From Persicimonas caeni (GTDB lineage: Bacteria > Myxococcota_A > Bradymonadia > Bradymonadales > Bradymonadaceae), in assembly GCF_006517175.1 (NCBI RefSeq), contig NZ_CP041186.1, forward strand, positions 6,847,074-6,911,073: DNA of 64,000 bases. The letters are read 5' to 3'. The stretch's first letter is position 1, and each line of letters begins with the position of its first letter. This document shows, piece after piece, positions 50,731 through 60,019 of the stretch. The position numbers and the translations under genes are program-made. Below the pieces are notes generated by a model, which was given only the letters and a program-made list of their open reading frames with translations, did not search any database and was not told where the DNA came from.

Positions 50731-51987
50731 ATGAACCGAATCGCACTCTTCTTCAAGGGCGTCTGCATGGGCCTTGCCGACATCGTCCCCGGTGTCAGCG
50801 GCGGAACCATGGCGCTCATTCTGGGCATCTACACCGAGTTCATCGACTCCATCAAAGGCTTGCACCTTCGCTGGGTCAAGCCGCTGTTGCGTTGGCTGAC
50901 CGGCGGGCGCAAGCAGGAGGACTGGGACGCGCTCAAAGCCGAGCTCGGGACGCTCAACTTACCGTTTCTGATCACGCTCGGCGGGGGCATCCTCGTGGCG
51001 CTCGGTATCGGCAGCATGGTCATCCCGACGCTGATGGCCGAGTATCCGGTGCAGATGCGCGCGTTCTTCTTCGGCCTGATTCTGGCCAGCGTCTGGGTGC
51101 CGCTCCGCATGATCCAGACCGGCAAGGGCCCCAAGCTCGCCGGCGTGATCTTGGCGGCGGTGCTCGGTGCCGGGTTCGGGTTCGTGGTCACCAACCCCGG
51201 CAACACCTTCGAGATTACGCGTGAGTGGACCGAGGTGACCTCCGAGGGAGAGACCCTCGAGCACCTCGCCCGTCGCGCGCCGAGCGCGATTCCGACCGAC
51301 GCGATTTACTGGTCGCCCAAAAACGAAGCGCTGCGCGAGTCGATGGCCGCCAGCGAGCCCGAGGTCGCCACGAAGCTCGACACGCTGCACCACGGGGAGG
51401 GTAAGATCGACGAGACCGACAAGAAGGCGCTCAAGGCGCGCGCCGAGCCGTATAACGAAATCATGGTGCCCGCAGGCGTGAGCGTGCAGGTTCCGCGACC
51501 TGCCTATTGGTACGTTTTCGCCGCCGGCGCGGTCGCCATCTCGGCGATGCTGCTGCCCGGCATCAGCGGCTCGTATATCTTGCTGATTCTGGGGGCGTAT
51601 TTCTTCATCCTCAACGCCCTCAAAGGCTTCATCAAGACGCTGCTGGGCGGCGCTATTCCGGTGGCGCAGGCGGGCTACGTGGTCGTCTTCCTCGCCGGCG
51701 TCTCCATCGGCATCCTGACGTTCGCGCGCATCCTGAGCTACCTGTTGCACAAGTTTCCCGCTTACACGCTCTCCGCGCTCGTGGGGCTGATGATCGGCTG
51801 TCTACGAGGCATCTGGCCCTTCCGGTCGCAGATCGAGGGCGTGGTGGTCAACGTGTGGCCGTCGGCGATGTCAGGCCCGGTGGTGTCAGCGCTGGTGACG
51901 TTCGTCGTCGGCATGCTGATCGTCGGCACGCTTACGTGGCTGGGGTCGGCCAACGAGGACGAAGAGACGGCCAAGGCGACAAGCTAA
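50731..51987 (+). CDS. DUF368 membrane protein (PopT-like polyprenyl-phosphate transporter)
   Basis: This 418-residue membrane protein has two related halves: LADIVPGVSGGTMALILGIY (residues ~15-34) and AMLLPGISGSYILLILGAYF (~272-291). These are the signature re-entrant segments of DUF368, recently reported as undecaprenyl-phosphate flippases. Between the halves there is an unusually long hydrophilic insert (about residues 165-255: TREWTEVTSEGETLEHLARR..., predicted outside), which is absent from short members of the family. It recycles lipid carrier for cell-wall and polysaccharide assembly if the family role holds. Confidence 0.88.
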   Translation: MNRIALFFKGVCMGLADIVPGVSGGTMALILGIYTEFIDSIKGLHLRWVKPLLRWLTGGRKQEDWDALKAELGTLNLPFLITLGGGILVALGIGSMVIPTLMAEYPVQMRAFFFGLILASVWVPLRMIQTGKGPKLAGVILAAVLGAGFGFVVTNPGNTFEITREWTEVTSEGETLEHLARRAPSAIPTDAIYWSPKNEALRESMAASEPEVATKLDTLHHGEGKIDETDKKALKARAEPYNEIMVPAGVSVQVPRPAYWYVFAAGAVAISAMLLPGISGSYILLILGAYFFILNALKGFIKTLLGGAIPVAQAGYVVVFLAGVSIGILTFARILSYLLHKFPAYTLSALVGLMIGCLRGIWPFRSQIEGVVVNVWPSAMSGPVVSALVTFVVGMLIVGTLTWLGSANEDEETAKATS

Positions 51988-51996
51988 CTTGGTTTG

Positions 51997-52026
51997 TTGG
52001 CGTGAAGTCTTCGAGTTGCCTATAGT
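51997..52026 (+). promoter_or_regulatory. Candidate sigma70 promoter for TSP3 gene
   Basis: TTGGCG and TATAGT are separated by 18 bp and lie 61 bp before the ATG at 52087. Suggestive only. Confidence 0.35.
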
Positions 52027-52086
52027 GGAACTGCGCTCCGGAAGTGCCGGGGCGCTCGTTCGAAGTAGTATTGCAGGGGCTCCATC

Positions 52087-53436
52087 ATGCATCGCAGTGT
52101 CCGCGACGGCTCGGTTCGTCGCCTTTTCATCAGTCTGCTCGCCTTCTTGGCTCTGTCCGGGCTTGTGCTCGCCTGCACCGGCTCGGACTTCGACGAGGAC
52201 GGCATCGCCGACGTCGACGACAACTGCCCCAAGATTGCCAACCCCAACCAGAATGATCCCGACAAGGACGATTTGGGCGACGTGTGCGACAATTGTCCCA
52301 CCGTCGACAATCCGGATCAGGCCGACAGGGACGACGACGGGGTCGGTGATGCGTGCGACAACTGTCCGGATGACCCTAACGGGCTGCAGCACGACACCGA
52401 CACCGACGGCATTGGCGATAGCTGCGACGACGATATCGATAACGATGGCGTAGCCAACGCGGACGACAACTGCCCGAACACGGCGAACGCCGATCAGGCC
52501 GACGATGACAACGACGGCACCGGCGAGGTGTGTGACGTGTGCCCCGGGCTCTCCAACCCCGACCAGGCCGATCAAGACGGCGACGGGGTGGGCGACGACT
52601 GCGACATTTGCCCCGAAAATGAAGACCCCGAGCAGCTCGAGAGCGACGGCGACACCATCGGTGACGCCTGCGACAACTGCCCGAATATCGCCAACGAAGA
52701 TCAATTCGACGGCGACCAAGATGGCGTGGGTAACCCGTGCGACAACTGCCCCGGCGTGCGAAACCCCGACCAAGAAGACCTCGACCGCGACGGCCTGGGA
52801 AATGCCTGTGACGACGACATCGACGGCGACTCGGTGCCCGACACGGAGGACAACTGCCCCGAAGACCCCAACTCCGACCAGAAGGATAGCGACCGCGACG
52901 GGAAGGGCGACGCCTGCGACAACTGCCCGGTCGATCCGAACGTCGAGCAGACCGACGTCGACGACGATTTGATTGGCGACGCTTGCGACGTCTGTCCCAC
53001 GATCGTCGACTACGACCAGGCCGACGCCGACTCAGACACCTACGGCGACCTGTGCGACAACTGTCCCGACGACGCCAACCGCGACCAGCAAGATCGCGAC
53101 GGCGACGGCGTCGGCGATGCCTGCGACAACTGCCTGCGCACCGAGAACCCCGACCAGACCGATTCAGACGGCGACGGCTTTGGAGACGCTTGCGACAACT
53201 GTACGGGCGCGCCCAACAGCCAGCAGGAAGACTCGGATTCGGACGGGATTGGAAACGCGTGCGACAACTGCCCAGCCGTCTCCAATCCTGCTCAAGAGGA
53301 CGAGGACGGGGACGGGCAGGGCGACGCCTGCGAAGACGACTGCGGCGATCGCGATACTGACGGGGACGGAATCCCCGACGACTGCGACAATTGCCCCGAC
53401 ACGTACAACCCCAACCAGTCGCCGAATTGTGGCTGA
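52087..53436 (+). CDS. Thrombospondin type-3 repeat lipoprotein
   Basis: This 449-residue protein has signal peptide and lipobox LVLAC. Essentially all the rest is about sixteen calcium-binding type-3 repeats of the form D-x-CP...NPDQ-D-D-DG-x-GD-x-CD (for example DNCPTVDNPDQADRDDDGVG). There is no other domain. The rigid, Ca-loaded rod would project from the outer membrane as a spacer or adhesin. It has a GCAGGGG ribosome site. The strong Asp content is typical of such repeats, so its skewed composition is not evidence of transfer. It converges on the Rrf2 gene with 17 bp between stops. Confidence 0.93.
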   Translation: MHRSVRDGSVRRLFISLLAFLALSGLVLACTGSDFDEDGIADVDDNCPKIANPNQNDPDKDDLGDVCDNCPTVDNPDQADRDDDGVGDACDNCPDDPNGLQHDTDTDGIGDSCDDDIDNDGVANADDNCPNTANADQADDDNDGTGEVCDVCPGLSNPDQADQDGDGVGDDCDICPENEDPEQLESDGDTIGDACDNCPNIANEDQFDGDQDGVGNPCDNCPGVRNPDQEDLDRDGLGNACDDDIDGDSVPDTEDNCPEDPNSDQKDSDRDGKGDACDNCPVDPNVEQTDVDDDLIGDACDVCPTIVDYDQADADSDTYGDLCDNCPDDANRDQQDRDGDGVGDACDNCLRTENPDQTDSDGDGFGDACDNCTGAPNSQQEDSDSDGIGNACDNCPAVSNPAQEDEDGDGQGDACEDDCGDRDTDGDGIPDDCDNCPDTYNPNQSPNCG

Positions 53437-53453
53437 CGAAGGCGTCAGCCCGC

Positions 53454-53903
53454 TCAGATTTGGTAGATCGGTTTGAAGTCGTCGCCGGCGAGTTCGGGGA
53501 CGGCGTCGGCGATCGATTGGATGGTGTAGGTCTGCAGCACCCGAATGGTCGCCGCACGCACCTCTTTCCAGACCGGGTGGAAGGCCTTTTGGCGGTCGGT
53601 AAGCGCGTCGCCGGCCGTCTTGTCGTGCAAAGCCACCGGCGCGACCGGGCCGTCGAGGTGGCGAATGATGTCGAGCAGCGTGATCTCGCTGGCCGGACGA
53701 GCCAGAAGATAGCCGCCGTTGGCGCCACGCTTGCTGCGCACGAAGCCGCCTCGTTTCAGGTCGGCCATGATCCCTTCGAGAAATTTGGCGGGAAGAGCCT
53801 CTTCGTCAGCGATGGCTTGAATGCTCATCGGGTCGTCGGAGCGAGCATTGGCGAGGGTGACGAGCGCTCGCAGCCCGTACATTGTGCGTGCACTGATATC
53901 CAT
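53454..53903 (-). CDS. Rrf2-family regulator without cysteines
   Basis: This 149-residue winged-helix regulator has MDISARTMYGLRALVTLA, MSIQAIADEEALPAKFLEGI and RSKRGANGGYLLARP of the Rrf2 family. It has no cysteine at all, so it cannot carry the Fe-S cluster of IscR or NsrR. In this it resembles CymR, the cysteine-metabolism regulator whose activity depends on CysK binding. A sulfur-carrier cysteine cluster lies 4-7 kb upstream, making CymR-like control a hypothesis. Start ATG 53903. Confidence 0.9.
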   Translation of the reverse strand: MDISARTMYGLRALVTLANARSDDPMSIQAIADEEALPAKFLEGIMADLKRGGFVRSKRGANGGYLLARPASEITLLDIIRHLDGPVAPVALHDKTAGDALTDRQKAFHPVWKEVRAATIRVLQTYTIQSIADAVPELAGDDFKPIYQI

Positions 53904-53940
53904 GAGACTACCGGGTTGGGTTAAGATAATGGGGGATTTG

Positions 53941-54265
53941 GCGCCCACTATAGGGAAAAACCGGTGGGGGGGCCACTGCATTTCCCGAATTCAGGTGGGG
54001 ATGGTGGGGATTGGTCGCGCGCTCGATACGCGCCTCAATGGTGGCCATAGTTTTTAGTTGAGGGCCTTCAGGAACCGAGGCGCCCACTATTAGGGGCTAA
54101 GGCCATTAGAGAGCAGCGAGTTGGAAGGCGTAGCAGATACGCGATTCCCTAGTGGCCTAAGCCCCTAATAGATGGCCTCCAGAAACCGAGGCGCGCTATT
54201 TGAGGCGCCTGAACTGCGGCGCGAAAAGGCAATTTGAGTGCTGACTTTAGGCGCCGCTTTTCAGG
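53941..54265. repeat. Cluster of palindromic repeats
   Basis: A 23-bp imperfect inverted pair (54087-54109 and 54149-54171; CTATTAGGGGCTAAGG...) is flanked by direct copies of ACCGAGGCGC(C/G)...CTATT (about 54075 and 54185). GCGCCCACTATAGGG at 53941 is a decayed copy. CGCTATTTGAGGCGCCTGAA at 54193 is the third copy of the 42-kb repeat. No gene is seen in 53904-54279. Confidence 0.8.
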
Positions 54266-54279
54266 GATGAGGCGCGATT

Positions 54280-57200
54280 CTAGAAATTCGGCTGCGGCAA
54301 ATAGTCCAGACGCATTTTCTGGCCCACGTACACCTCCTCGACGCCCTCGTAGACGCGCAGGTAGAGCGACAGGAAGCGGATGACCTTTTTGACGTAGCCG
54401 CGCGCCTCGTTGAACGGGATCTCCTCGACGAATTCGTCCATCGGCATGTTGCGGCCGCGCTTGTCCATCCAGGCGGCGACGCGGTGTGGGCCGCCGTTGT
54501 AGCCGGCGATGGCCAAAAGCTCTTGGCCGCGGAACTTCTTGACCAGCTTGCTGAAGTAGAATGCGCCGTGCTGGATGGCGATGTCTTCGTCGAGCAGGTC
54601 CATGGGGCCGAAGTCTTCGTCGCCGAGCATCTCGGCGGTCTTCAGCCCGGTGCGCGGGATGACCTGCAGCAGGCCGAGCGCGTCGGCCGGGCTGATCGAG
54701 TCGGGGTTATACGAACTCTCCACCGTCATGAGCGCCCACACCAGGTACGGATTGACTCCGTTCTTGATGCTCTCGCGCAAGACTTGTCGCGGGAAGGCGC
54801 GCGGGTAGGCCTGCATCCACTTGTAGCGCATCGGCCCCTGCGGGTCCTTGCGGTACCAAGGGCCGGTGCCCAACGTGAAGCGGCGCACCAGGTGGTAGTC
54901 ACCCACGTCCTTCATCGCGTCGAGCATCAGCTTGTCGAGCTCGTCGCGCTTCTCGTAAATCTTCTGATGGCGCTCGAGCATGCGCTTCTTGGCGCGGGCC
55001 GAGTCGGGCACCGGATAGCGCTCCTCGTCGGAGCTGTAGCCCCAGAAGCCTGCCTCGCGGCGGCGGTTGTCGATGAGGTGCTCCCAGCGCTCGTAGGGGA
55101 GCTCGTGCGGCTTGGAGTAGGGCTTTCCACGGCGCGACAGTCCGCGGAACTCGAGCGCCGCGTCACGGATGGCCCAGCGCGAAAACTTGGTGTAGCCGGC
55201 GTCGCGCAGCCACTGGGCGCGCTCGAGTTGCGGGAACAGCTCGCCGACCGTGTCGACCGCGCGGGCGAGTCCGCCGTGATAGTCTTCCTGATCGTACGCC
55301 CACGGCTCGTCGGGAAGCGGTCCGATGACCTGGCCTTTCTCGGCTTTGACGAACGCCACCGGCGAGTCGCTTCGGCCCTCCCAATAGATGCGTGCTTCGG
55401 TGTTGTAGCGGATACGCGGGGCAGTGCGGGTCTTCTCGGTGACCTGGATGCCGCGGCGCGGCGCGGGCGCGTCGGCGCCGGCTTTGTCGCCCAGCTCGAC
55501 GACATCGTTACTCTCGTCATCGTCAAACGCGGCCTCGGCGACCTGATCGGGGGTCATCCCCGGCATGCCCGTCGAAAGCAGCCCGGAGTAGGGGCGCATC
55601 GGAGCGAGCGCCATCATCAGCGCCTTCTTGCTCCTGCCGGTGAGCTTGCCGGCCATCAACTCGCAAAACTGTTGGTCCTCGGGGGTCTCGGCCTCGCATT
55701 TTACGTGCGAGACCTGGTCGGCGACCTGCGGCGGGGCGGCCGGTTCGCCCTCGCCGGTGCGTTGCACCAGACGCGGGTCGCGATACGGTGCCTGCGTCTG
55801 CTTTTTGGCCAGCGCGTCGCCGGCGCGGTCCATCTCTTCGAGCACCTCGTCGCCTCGCTCGACCAGGCCCTGGGTGCCGGCGAGCACCGAGCCGTCGACG
55901 GCCTTGCGCTGCTGGATATCGAGCAGGCGGTTGCGCGCTTGGATGCCGTAATAGCCGAGCTCGTAGGCCTCGGAGACGTCCCCGTACAGCTTGGCGGCTT
56001 CTTCGAGGTTGCCGCCACGCTCCAGGGTGCGCGCCGCCCAGTACATGTACTTCGCCCGGCGCTGGCCGCGCGAGCGTTCGGCCAGGCGTGTCAGGTTCTC
56101 GTAGGCCTGCTGGAACTCACCGGTTTTGTAGAGCAGCCAGGTGTATTGCCAGCCGCGCTTGCGCCACTTCGAGTAGAACGTGTCGTAGATCTGCTTGGCA
56201 CGATCGTACATGCCGTGATCATCGAAGAACTGCGCCTTCTCTGAGCGCAGGGTGTAGCTGCCCCGATTCTCGTAGGCCTTCTCGAGCATCGCCAGGGCCT
56301 TGTCGAGCTGGCCCATCCGCGAGTAGGTGCGGCTCAAGTACTTGTAGAGAAACTCGTCGTCGATGCCGGCGGTGTGGCCTGCCTCGTAGGCTTTGCGCAG
56401 CTTCTCGAGCCAGGCGAATGCCTCTTCGTAGTTCTGAGGCACGTAATCGTTGAGCGCGAGCTGCACGAGGATCTGGTGCTCGAAGGCCGAATGGCCGTCT
56501 TCGGTCTTGTTCGCCTCCAACAGCTCCAAGAAGAGCTTCTCGGCCAGCGGCCAGTGCTTGTTGATGCGCAGGCGGCGGTAGCGCGAGAAGAGCTCGTCGC
56601 GGTCGATTTCGGGGGCCTCGTGGCCCTGCTTGGCGAGCTGGCGCACCTTTTGGCGCGCCTTCACTCCCGTGTCTTTGTGCGGGAACTCGAACCAGGCCTC
56701 CTGGTAGGCGGCCGCAGCATCGTCGAGCTTGCCGAGCGCCTCGAGCGCCCGAGCGCGCTGGTAGAGCAGCAGATAGCGACGCGGATAGTCCGGGAATTTA
56801 TCGATCGACTCTTCGAGCACCGGCAGCGCTTCTTTCCACTGCTTGGCGTCGGCGAGGGCATGTGCCTGCTCGACGCGGGCGCGCAGCTTCACCAAGGTGG
56901 TGTCTTTTTTGTAAGCCGACTCGTAGAGCTTGGCGGCCTGGGCCGGCTTGCCGGCGGCGTGGAGTGAGCGCGCGTGCAACCAGTCGACGAAGTCGCCGAC
57001 GGGCGTGTCGTCCGAAATTTTGGCGAAGACCTTGGCGGCCTGGGCGTGTTGATCGGTCTCGCTATACAAGTGGGCGAGCAGCAGGCGAGCCTTGTCGAGC
57101 TCGCGCTCGATCGCGGTCGTGCGCTTCGCTTGCTCGCTGTTCGCTTGCTGTGTCGATCGGTGCTCGATCAGCGCGCGCAAGAGTTGCTCGGCCTCGTCGT

Positions 57201-57504
57201 AGCGTCGCTCGACGAACGCTTGGTGAGCGCGCGTGAGCGCCTCCCCTTCAATTTGGGCGTAGGCCTTGGCTTGCGCTCGCGCACGCGCGTCGACCAGCTT
57301 GGCGCTGGCTGTGGCTGTCACCCCTGGGACTTCGAGTTGCTTTCGGACCTGCTCGACGCCCTCGGCGTCGATCGGAGCGGCGTCCACTCCGCCTGCGGTC
57401 CCCTGAAAGCGTTGAGCGGCCAACTCGGGAACGAGCGAGACGGCTGCCGCGGCAAAACAGATGACTCCGAGCGATTTGTACCAGAAGCTTCGATGCTCCG
57501 TCAT
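54280..57504 (-). CDS. TPR-rich lytic transglycosylase (Slt70-like)
   Basis: This 1074-residue protein has GGAAGG before ATG 57504 and a signal peptide ending near PELAAQRF. Residues ~90-560 are tetratricopeptide-like helices forming a superhelix. The C-terminal ~150 residues are the SLT domain: catalytic E929 in ALMTVESSYNPDS, ADALGLLQVIPRTG, AIAGYNGGPHRVAAW. It cleaves peptidoglycan to 1,6-anhydroMurNAc products during cell-wall turnover. At ~1070 residues it is far longer than E. coli Slt (~645). The middle ~300 residues (560-860) are charged linker-like sequence. Confidence 0.93.
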   Translation of the reverse strand: MTEHRSFWYKSLGVICFAAAAVSLVPELAAQRFQGTAGGVDAAPIDAEGVEQVRKQLEVPGVTATASAKLVDARARAQAKAYAQIEGEALTRAHQAFVERRYDEAEQLLRALIEHRSTQQANSEQAKRTTAIERELDKARLLLAHLYSETDQHAQAAKVFAKISDDTPVGDFVDWLHARSLHAAGKPAQAAKLYESAYKKDTTLVKLRARVEQAHALADAKQWKEALPVLEESIDKFPDYPRRYLLLYQRARALEALGKLDDAAAAYQEAWFEFPHKDTGVKARQKVRQLAKQGHEAPEIDRDELFSRYRRLRINKHWPLAEKLFLELLEANKTEDGHSAFEHQILVQLALNDYVPQNYEEAFAWLEKLRKAYEAGHTAGIDDEFLYKYLSRTYSRMGQLDKALAMLEKAYENRGSYTLRSEKAQFFDDHGMYDRAKQIYDTFYSKWRKRGWQYTWLLYKTGEFQQAYENLTRLAERSRGQRRAKYMYWAARTLERGGNLEEAAKLYGDVSEAYELGYYGIQARNRLLDIQQRKAVDGSVLAGTQGLVERGDEVLEEMDRAGDALAKKQTQAPYRDPRLVQRTGEGEPAAPPQVADQVSHVKCEAETPEDQQFCELMAGKLTGRSKKALMMALAPMRPYSGLLSTGMPGMTPDQVAEAAFDDDESNDVVELGDKAGADAPAPRRGIQVTEKTRTAPRIRYNTEARIYWEGRSDSPVAFVKAEKGQVIGPLPDEPWAYDQEDYHGGLARAVDTVGELFPQLERAQWLRDAGYTKFSRWAIRDAALEFRGLSRRGKPYSKPHELPYERWEHLIDNRRREAGFWGYSSDEERYPVPDSARAKKRMLERHQKIYEKRDELDKLMLDAMKDVGDYHLVRRFTLGTGPWYRKDPQGPMRYKWMQAYPRAFPRQVLRESIKNGVNPYLVWALMTVESSYNPDSISPADALGLLQVIPRTGLKTAEMLGDEDFGPMDLLDEDIAIQHGAFYFSKLVKKFRGQELLAIAGYNGGPHRVAAWMDKRGRNMPMDEFVEEIPFNEARGYVKKVIRFLSLYLRVYEGVEEVYVGQKMRLDYLPQPNF

Positions 57505-57797
57505 AGCTATGCCTTCCCGTGCTGTGCGGCGACCGCAGATCTGTAAACCACGCAGATCCTTACGGATAGGCCCCGCGGATCATCATTATAAATGTTTTGG
57601 CGTCTAGCACCAGAATCTAAGCGCGACTCTGCGTTCGTCGCCCTCGAGGGACTCACAGCGGCTTCTGCAGGCTCTTTTTGCACGGAACTTTACTGTGGCG
57701 AGGATGATGGTAGCGTAAACTTTAGCACAAAGCTTAACGAGATAGGCCCATGAACCGGATAAGGTTTCTGTTACGGTTACTGAAATAGGAGCGGCCG

Positions 57798-59180
57798 ATG
57801 GATAAATTCCAACGCGTCGCTCGGGTGCGGGACATTTTTGCCAGTTACCGGCGAGGTGAGTTCGACTCATTGACCTGGTGGCAGCGCGCACTGGTGATGC
57901 CGGTCGAACTTGTCTGGATGGTCGTGCGCCAATTTCGCCACGACGACGCCGTAACTCTGGCGAGCAGCCTGGCGTTTATCTCGGCTCTGTCGGTGGTGCC
58001 GATGTTGTCGGTGGCCACCTCGCTGATGGCCGCCTTCGGAGTCTTCGAGTCGGAGACGGGCTTCATCAACGACGTGCTGGCCACGGTCACCCCGTCGGCC
58101 GCCGGCGACATCGCCGCCTACCTCAAGGATTTTGCCACCAACAGCGCCAACACCGTCGGAGGCATCGGCGGCGTGGCCTTGGTCATCATCAGCTTGGTCT
58201 TGACCCACAAGATCGAGCAGACCTTCACCAACATCTGGAGGGGCACCCACGATCGCCCCTTGTTGGCAAAATTTCTGACCTTCTACGCTATCATCACGCT
58301 CGGGCCGGTGCTCTTGTCGCTGTCTTTCATCCACTCGGCGCGCTTGCAGATTTATTTGAGCCGGTTCGGCATCGACACCGGCTTTTTCTCGCAGAGCCTG
58401 CCGGTGATCTATGCGCTGGTGCTCTTTACGCTGATGAACAAATTGTTGCCCAACGCCAGGGTCAGCTGGAAGGCGGCGTTGGTCGGCGGGCTCTTCACGG
58501 CGGTGGCCTTCGAGTTGGCCAAGTGGGGGTTCAATCAGTACATCAATCTGGTTATCTTGGACGCCTACAACAAGATCTACGGAGCGTTGGGGCTCATCCC
58601 GATCTTTCTGATCTGGATCTACATCACGTGGTCGATCATCCTCATCGGCGCCGAGATGGCCTATTGCTTCCAGAATCTTCGCAGCATGCTATTGACGCGC
58701 CAGCGCGACGAGCACTCTCACGGAGGAAGTCGTCAGTTGTACGATCCTCTGGTCGCCCTCGAGATCTTCGCGCCGGTGGCCTCGGCATTTCACCGCGGTG
58801 ACTCGCCGGTGAGCGAGAGGGCGCTGGTAGAGAGCACCCATTACGACCCGACCATCGTGCGTGAGACGATCAAGCGGCTGCTCAAGAGTAACTTTTTGCG
58901 TCGGGCCCAGGACAAAAAGAGTAGGGGGCTGTTGCCCGCGCGCTCGCTCGACACGATTCGGCTCGATGAACTTGTCGCGGTCTTTTTGCAGGACCACGTC
59001 GCCCAGGGTTCGCGGCCGGTCGACCGTCTGTGGGAGGAATTCCGCACGAGCACCCGACGCACCCTGGAAGGGTATACAGCACTGGAGTTGGTCGATTTTG
59101 ATGCCTTGCCTCCCGAAATCGAGGAGGCGTTCGACGAGCCGGCGGTCGACGAGCCTGCGGCCGACGGGATGGCGGTCTGA
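57798..59180 (+). CDS. YihY/BrkB-family membrane protein with extra C-terminal domain
   Basis: This 460-residue protein starts after TAGGAG. It has about six helices (residues ~45-300) in the YihY/UPF0761 pattern: LASSLAFISALSVVPMLSVA, IEQTFTNIWRG and the highly conserved GLIPIFLIWIYITWSIILIGAEMAY. Residues ~310-440 form an added soluble domain with a winged-helix-like stretch (DSPVSERALVESTHYDPTIV ... RRAQDKKSRGLLPARSLD). BrkB proteins lack a proven biochemical role, despite an old ribonuclease BN label. It is followed by a 13-bp-stem hairpin. Confidence 0.92.
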   Translation: MDKFQRVARVRDIFASYRRGEFDSLTWWQRALVMPVELVWMVVRQFRHDDAVTLASSLAFISALSVVPMLSVATSLMAAFGVFESETGFINDVLATVTPSAAGDIAAYLKDFATNSANTVGGIGGVALVIISLVLTHKIEQTFTNIWRGTHDRPLLAKFLTFYAIITLGPVLLSLSFIHSARLQIYLSRFGIDTGFFSQSLPVIYALVLFTLMNKLLPNARVSWKAALVGGLFTAVAFELAKWGFNQYINLVILDAYNKIYGALGLIPIFLIWIYITWSIILIGAEMAYCFQNLRSMLLTRQRDEHSHGGSRQLYDPLVALEIFAPVASAFHRGDSPVSERALVESTHYDPTIVRETIKRLLKSNFLRRAQDKKSRGLLPARSLDTIRLDELVAVFLQDHVAQGSRPVDRLWEEFRTSTRRTLEGYTALELVDFDALPPEIEEAFDEPAVDEPAADGMAV

Positions 59181-59197
59181 CGGCGCCAAGAAACGCG

Positions 59198-59223
59198 AAA
59201 GCCGCTGCTCGAGCAGCGGCTTT
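59198..59223. terminator. 13-bp-stem hairpin after BrkB-type gene
   Basis: AAAGCCGCTGCTC/GAGCAGCGGCTTT is perfectly palindromic (59198-59223) and lies between convergent genes, so it can end both transcripts; A/T edges (AAA...TTT) give a short U-run each way. Confidence 0.7.
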
Positions 59224-59254
59224 GGGCGTTATTCGAGCCCGTCGGGGGCTCGGC

Positions 59255-59458
59255 CTATCCTTGCATCGACATCATCTTGTCCTTGATCGCCAGCTTCTTC
59301 TTCTTGATGCGCTGCATCTCTGCGAGTTCCTCCGGTGATTTGGAGCGGGGGCGGCTTAGCATTCGTAGACGGTGCTCGAGATTTTGATGCTCGCTTTTCA
59401 GCTGCTCGAGCGATGCTTCCTCGAAAAGATCGTCGCGTCTAGCTGTCGATTTGGACAT
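59255..59458 (-). CDS. DUF465 (YdcH-like) small coiled-coil protein
   Basis: This 67-residue protein with ATG 59458 (GGAGG 6 bases upstream) has the DUF465 pattern EQLKSEHQNLEHRLRML ... EMQRIKKKKLAIKDKM. It is an all-helical coiled coil with a Lys-rich second half and no signal peptide. The family is widespread in Proteobacteria but has no established biochemical role. It is convergent with the BrkB-like gene across a hairpin. Its upstream region is a 480-bp spacer shared with the tRNA promoter. Confidence 0.9.
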   Translation of the reverse strand: MSKSTARRDDLFEEASLEQLKSEHQNLEHRLRMLSRPRSKSPEELAEMQRIKKKKLAIKDKMMSMQG

Positions 59459-59841
59459 GCGTGCCTCCATAGTCACAGGGGCTGAGTTGGGTTGGGGACG
59501 GACATGCGTCAAACGCACCTGCAGCGGTGTCAGCCGAGGGGCTGACGGGATGGGACAAGGCTCGAGTGGGGAAAAATGAGACGAAGCGACGCTCGTGAGG
59601 AGTGATGGATTGTGCCCGGAGAATGTGGACACCCATGGCGCTCGCCTCGGTGGTGTGAGAGCCAGACTGCAAGCCCGCTTAACTCCCCTACACGATAGCC
59701 ACGCCCCGAGAGGGTGTCAATGTGGTGCAAAGGTTTTCGATTTCGTTAATAGACGCCGAAATACGCGTCTGTTCTTCCCTGTTATGGGGAGGTGTCAAAA
59801 CCACGTGTCGCGCCGGTGAGCAGCACGCAGGCAAAAAGACG
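59459..59841. other. Spacer without recognised gene
   Basis: About 380 bp with no supported reading frame, repeat or RNA structure. It presumably contains the promoter of the DUF465 gene. Confidence 0.4.
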
Positions 59842-59870
59842 TTGACACAGCATAGGTCGTCTCTTATAAC
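59842..59870 (+). promoter_or_regulatory. Strong sigma70 promoter of tRNA operon
   Basis: Perfect -35 TTGACA (59842-59847), 17-bp spacer and TATAAC (59865-59870), 74 bp upstream of tRNA-Gln. This is the closest match to the consensus seen in the window and fits a highly expressed stable-RNA unit. Confidence 0.75.
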
Positions 59871-59943
59871 GCCGTGCGCTTGCAGCGGCTCAATGATTCG
59901 GCCGCCGAGACAAAACGCAAGATTCAAGCGCTTCGTCGCTTGT

Positions 59944-60014
59944 TCGGGCATCGTCTAACGGCAGGACATCGGGTTCTGGTCCCGAGAGTCAAGGTTCGAA
60001 TCCTTGTGCCCGAA
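59944..60014 (+). tRNA. tRNA-Gln (CTG anticodon)
   Basis: A cloverleaf can be drawn: acceptor stem TCGGGCA/TGCCCGA, D-arm GTC...GAC, anticodon arm TCGGG-TTCTGGT-CCCGA with anticodon CTG, and T-arm CAAGG-TTCGAAT-CCTTG; discriminator A. CCA is not encoded. It is followed 5 bp later by tRNA-Glu, so the two are co-transcribed. Confidence 0.92.
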
Positions 60015-60019
60015 TTTGT

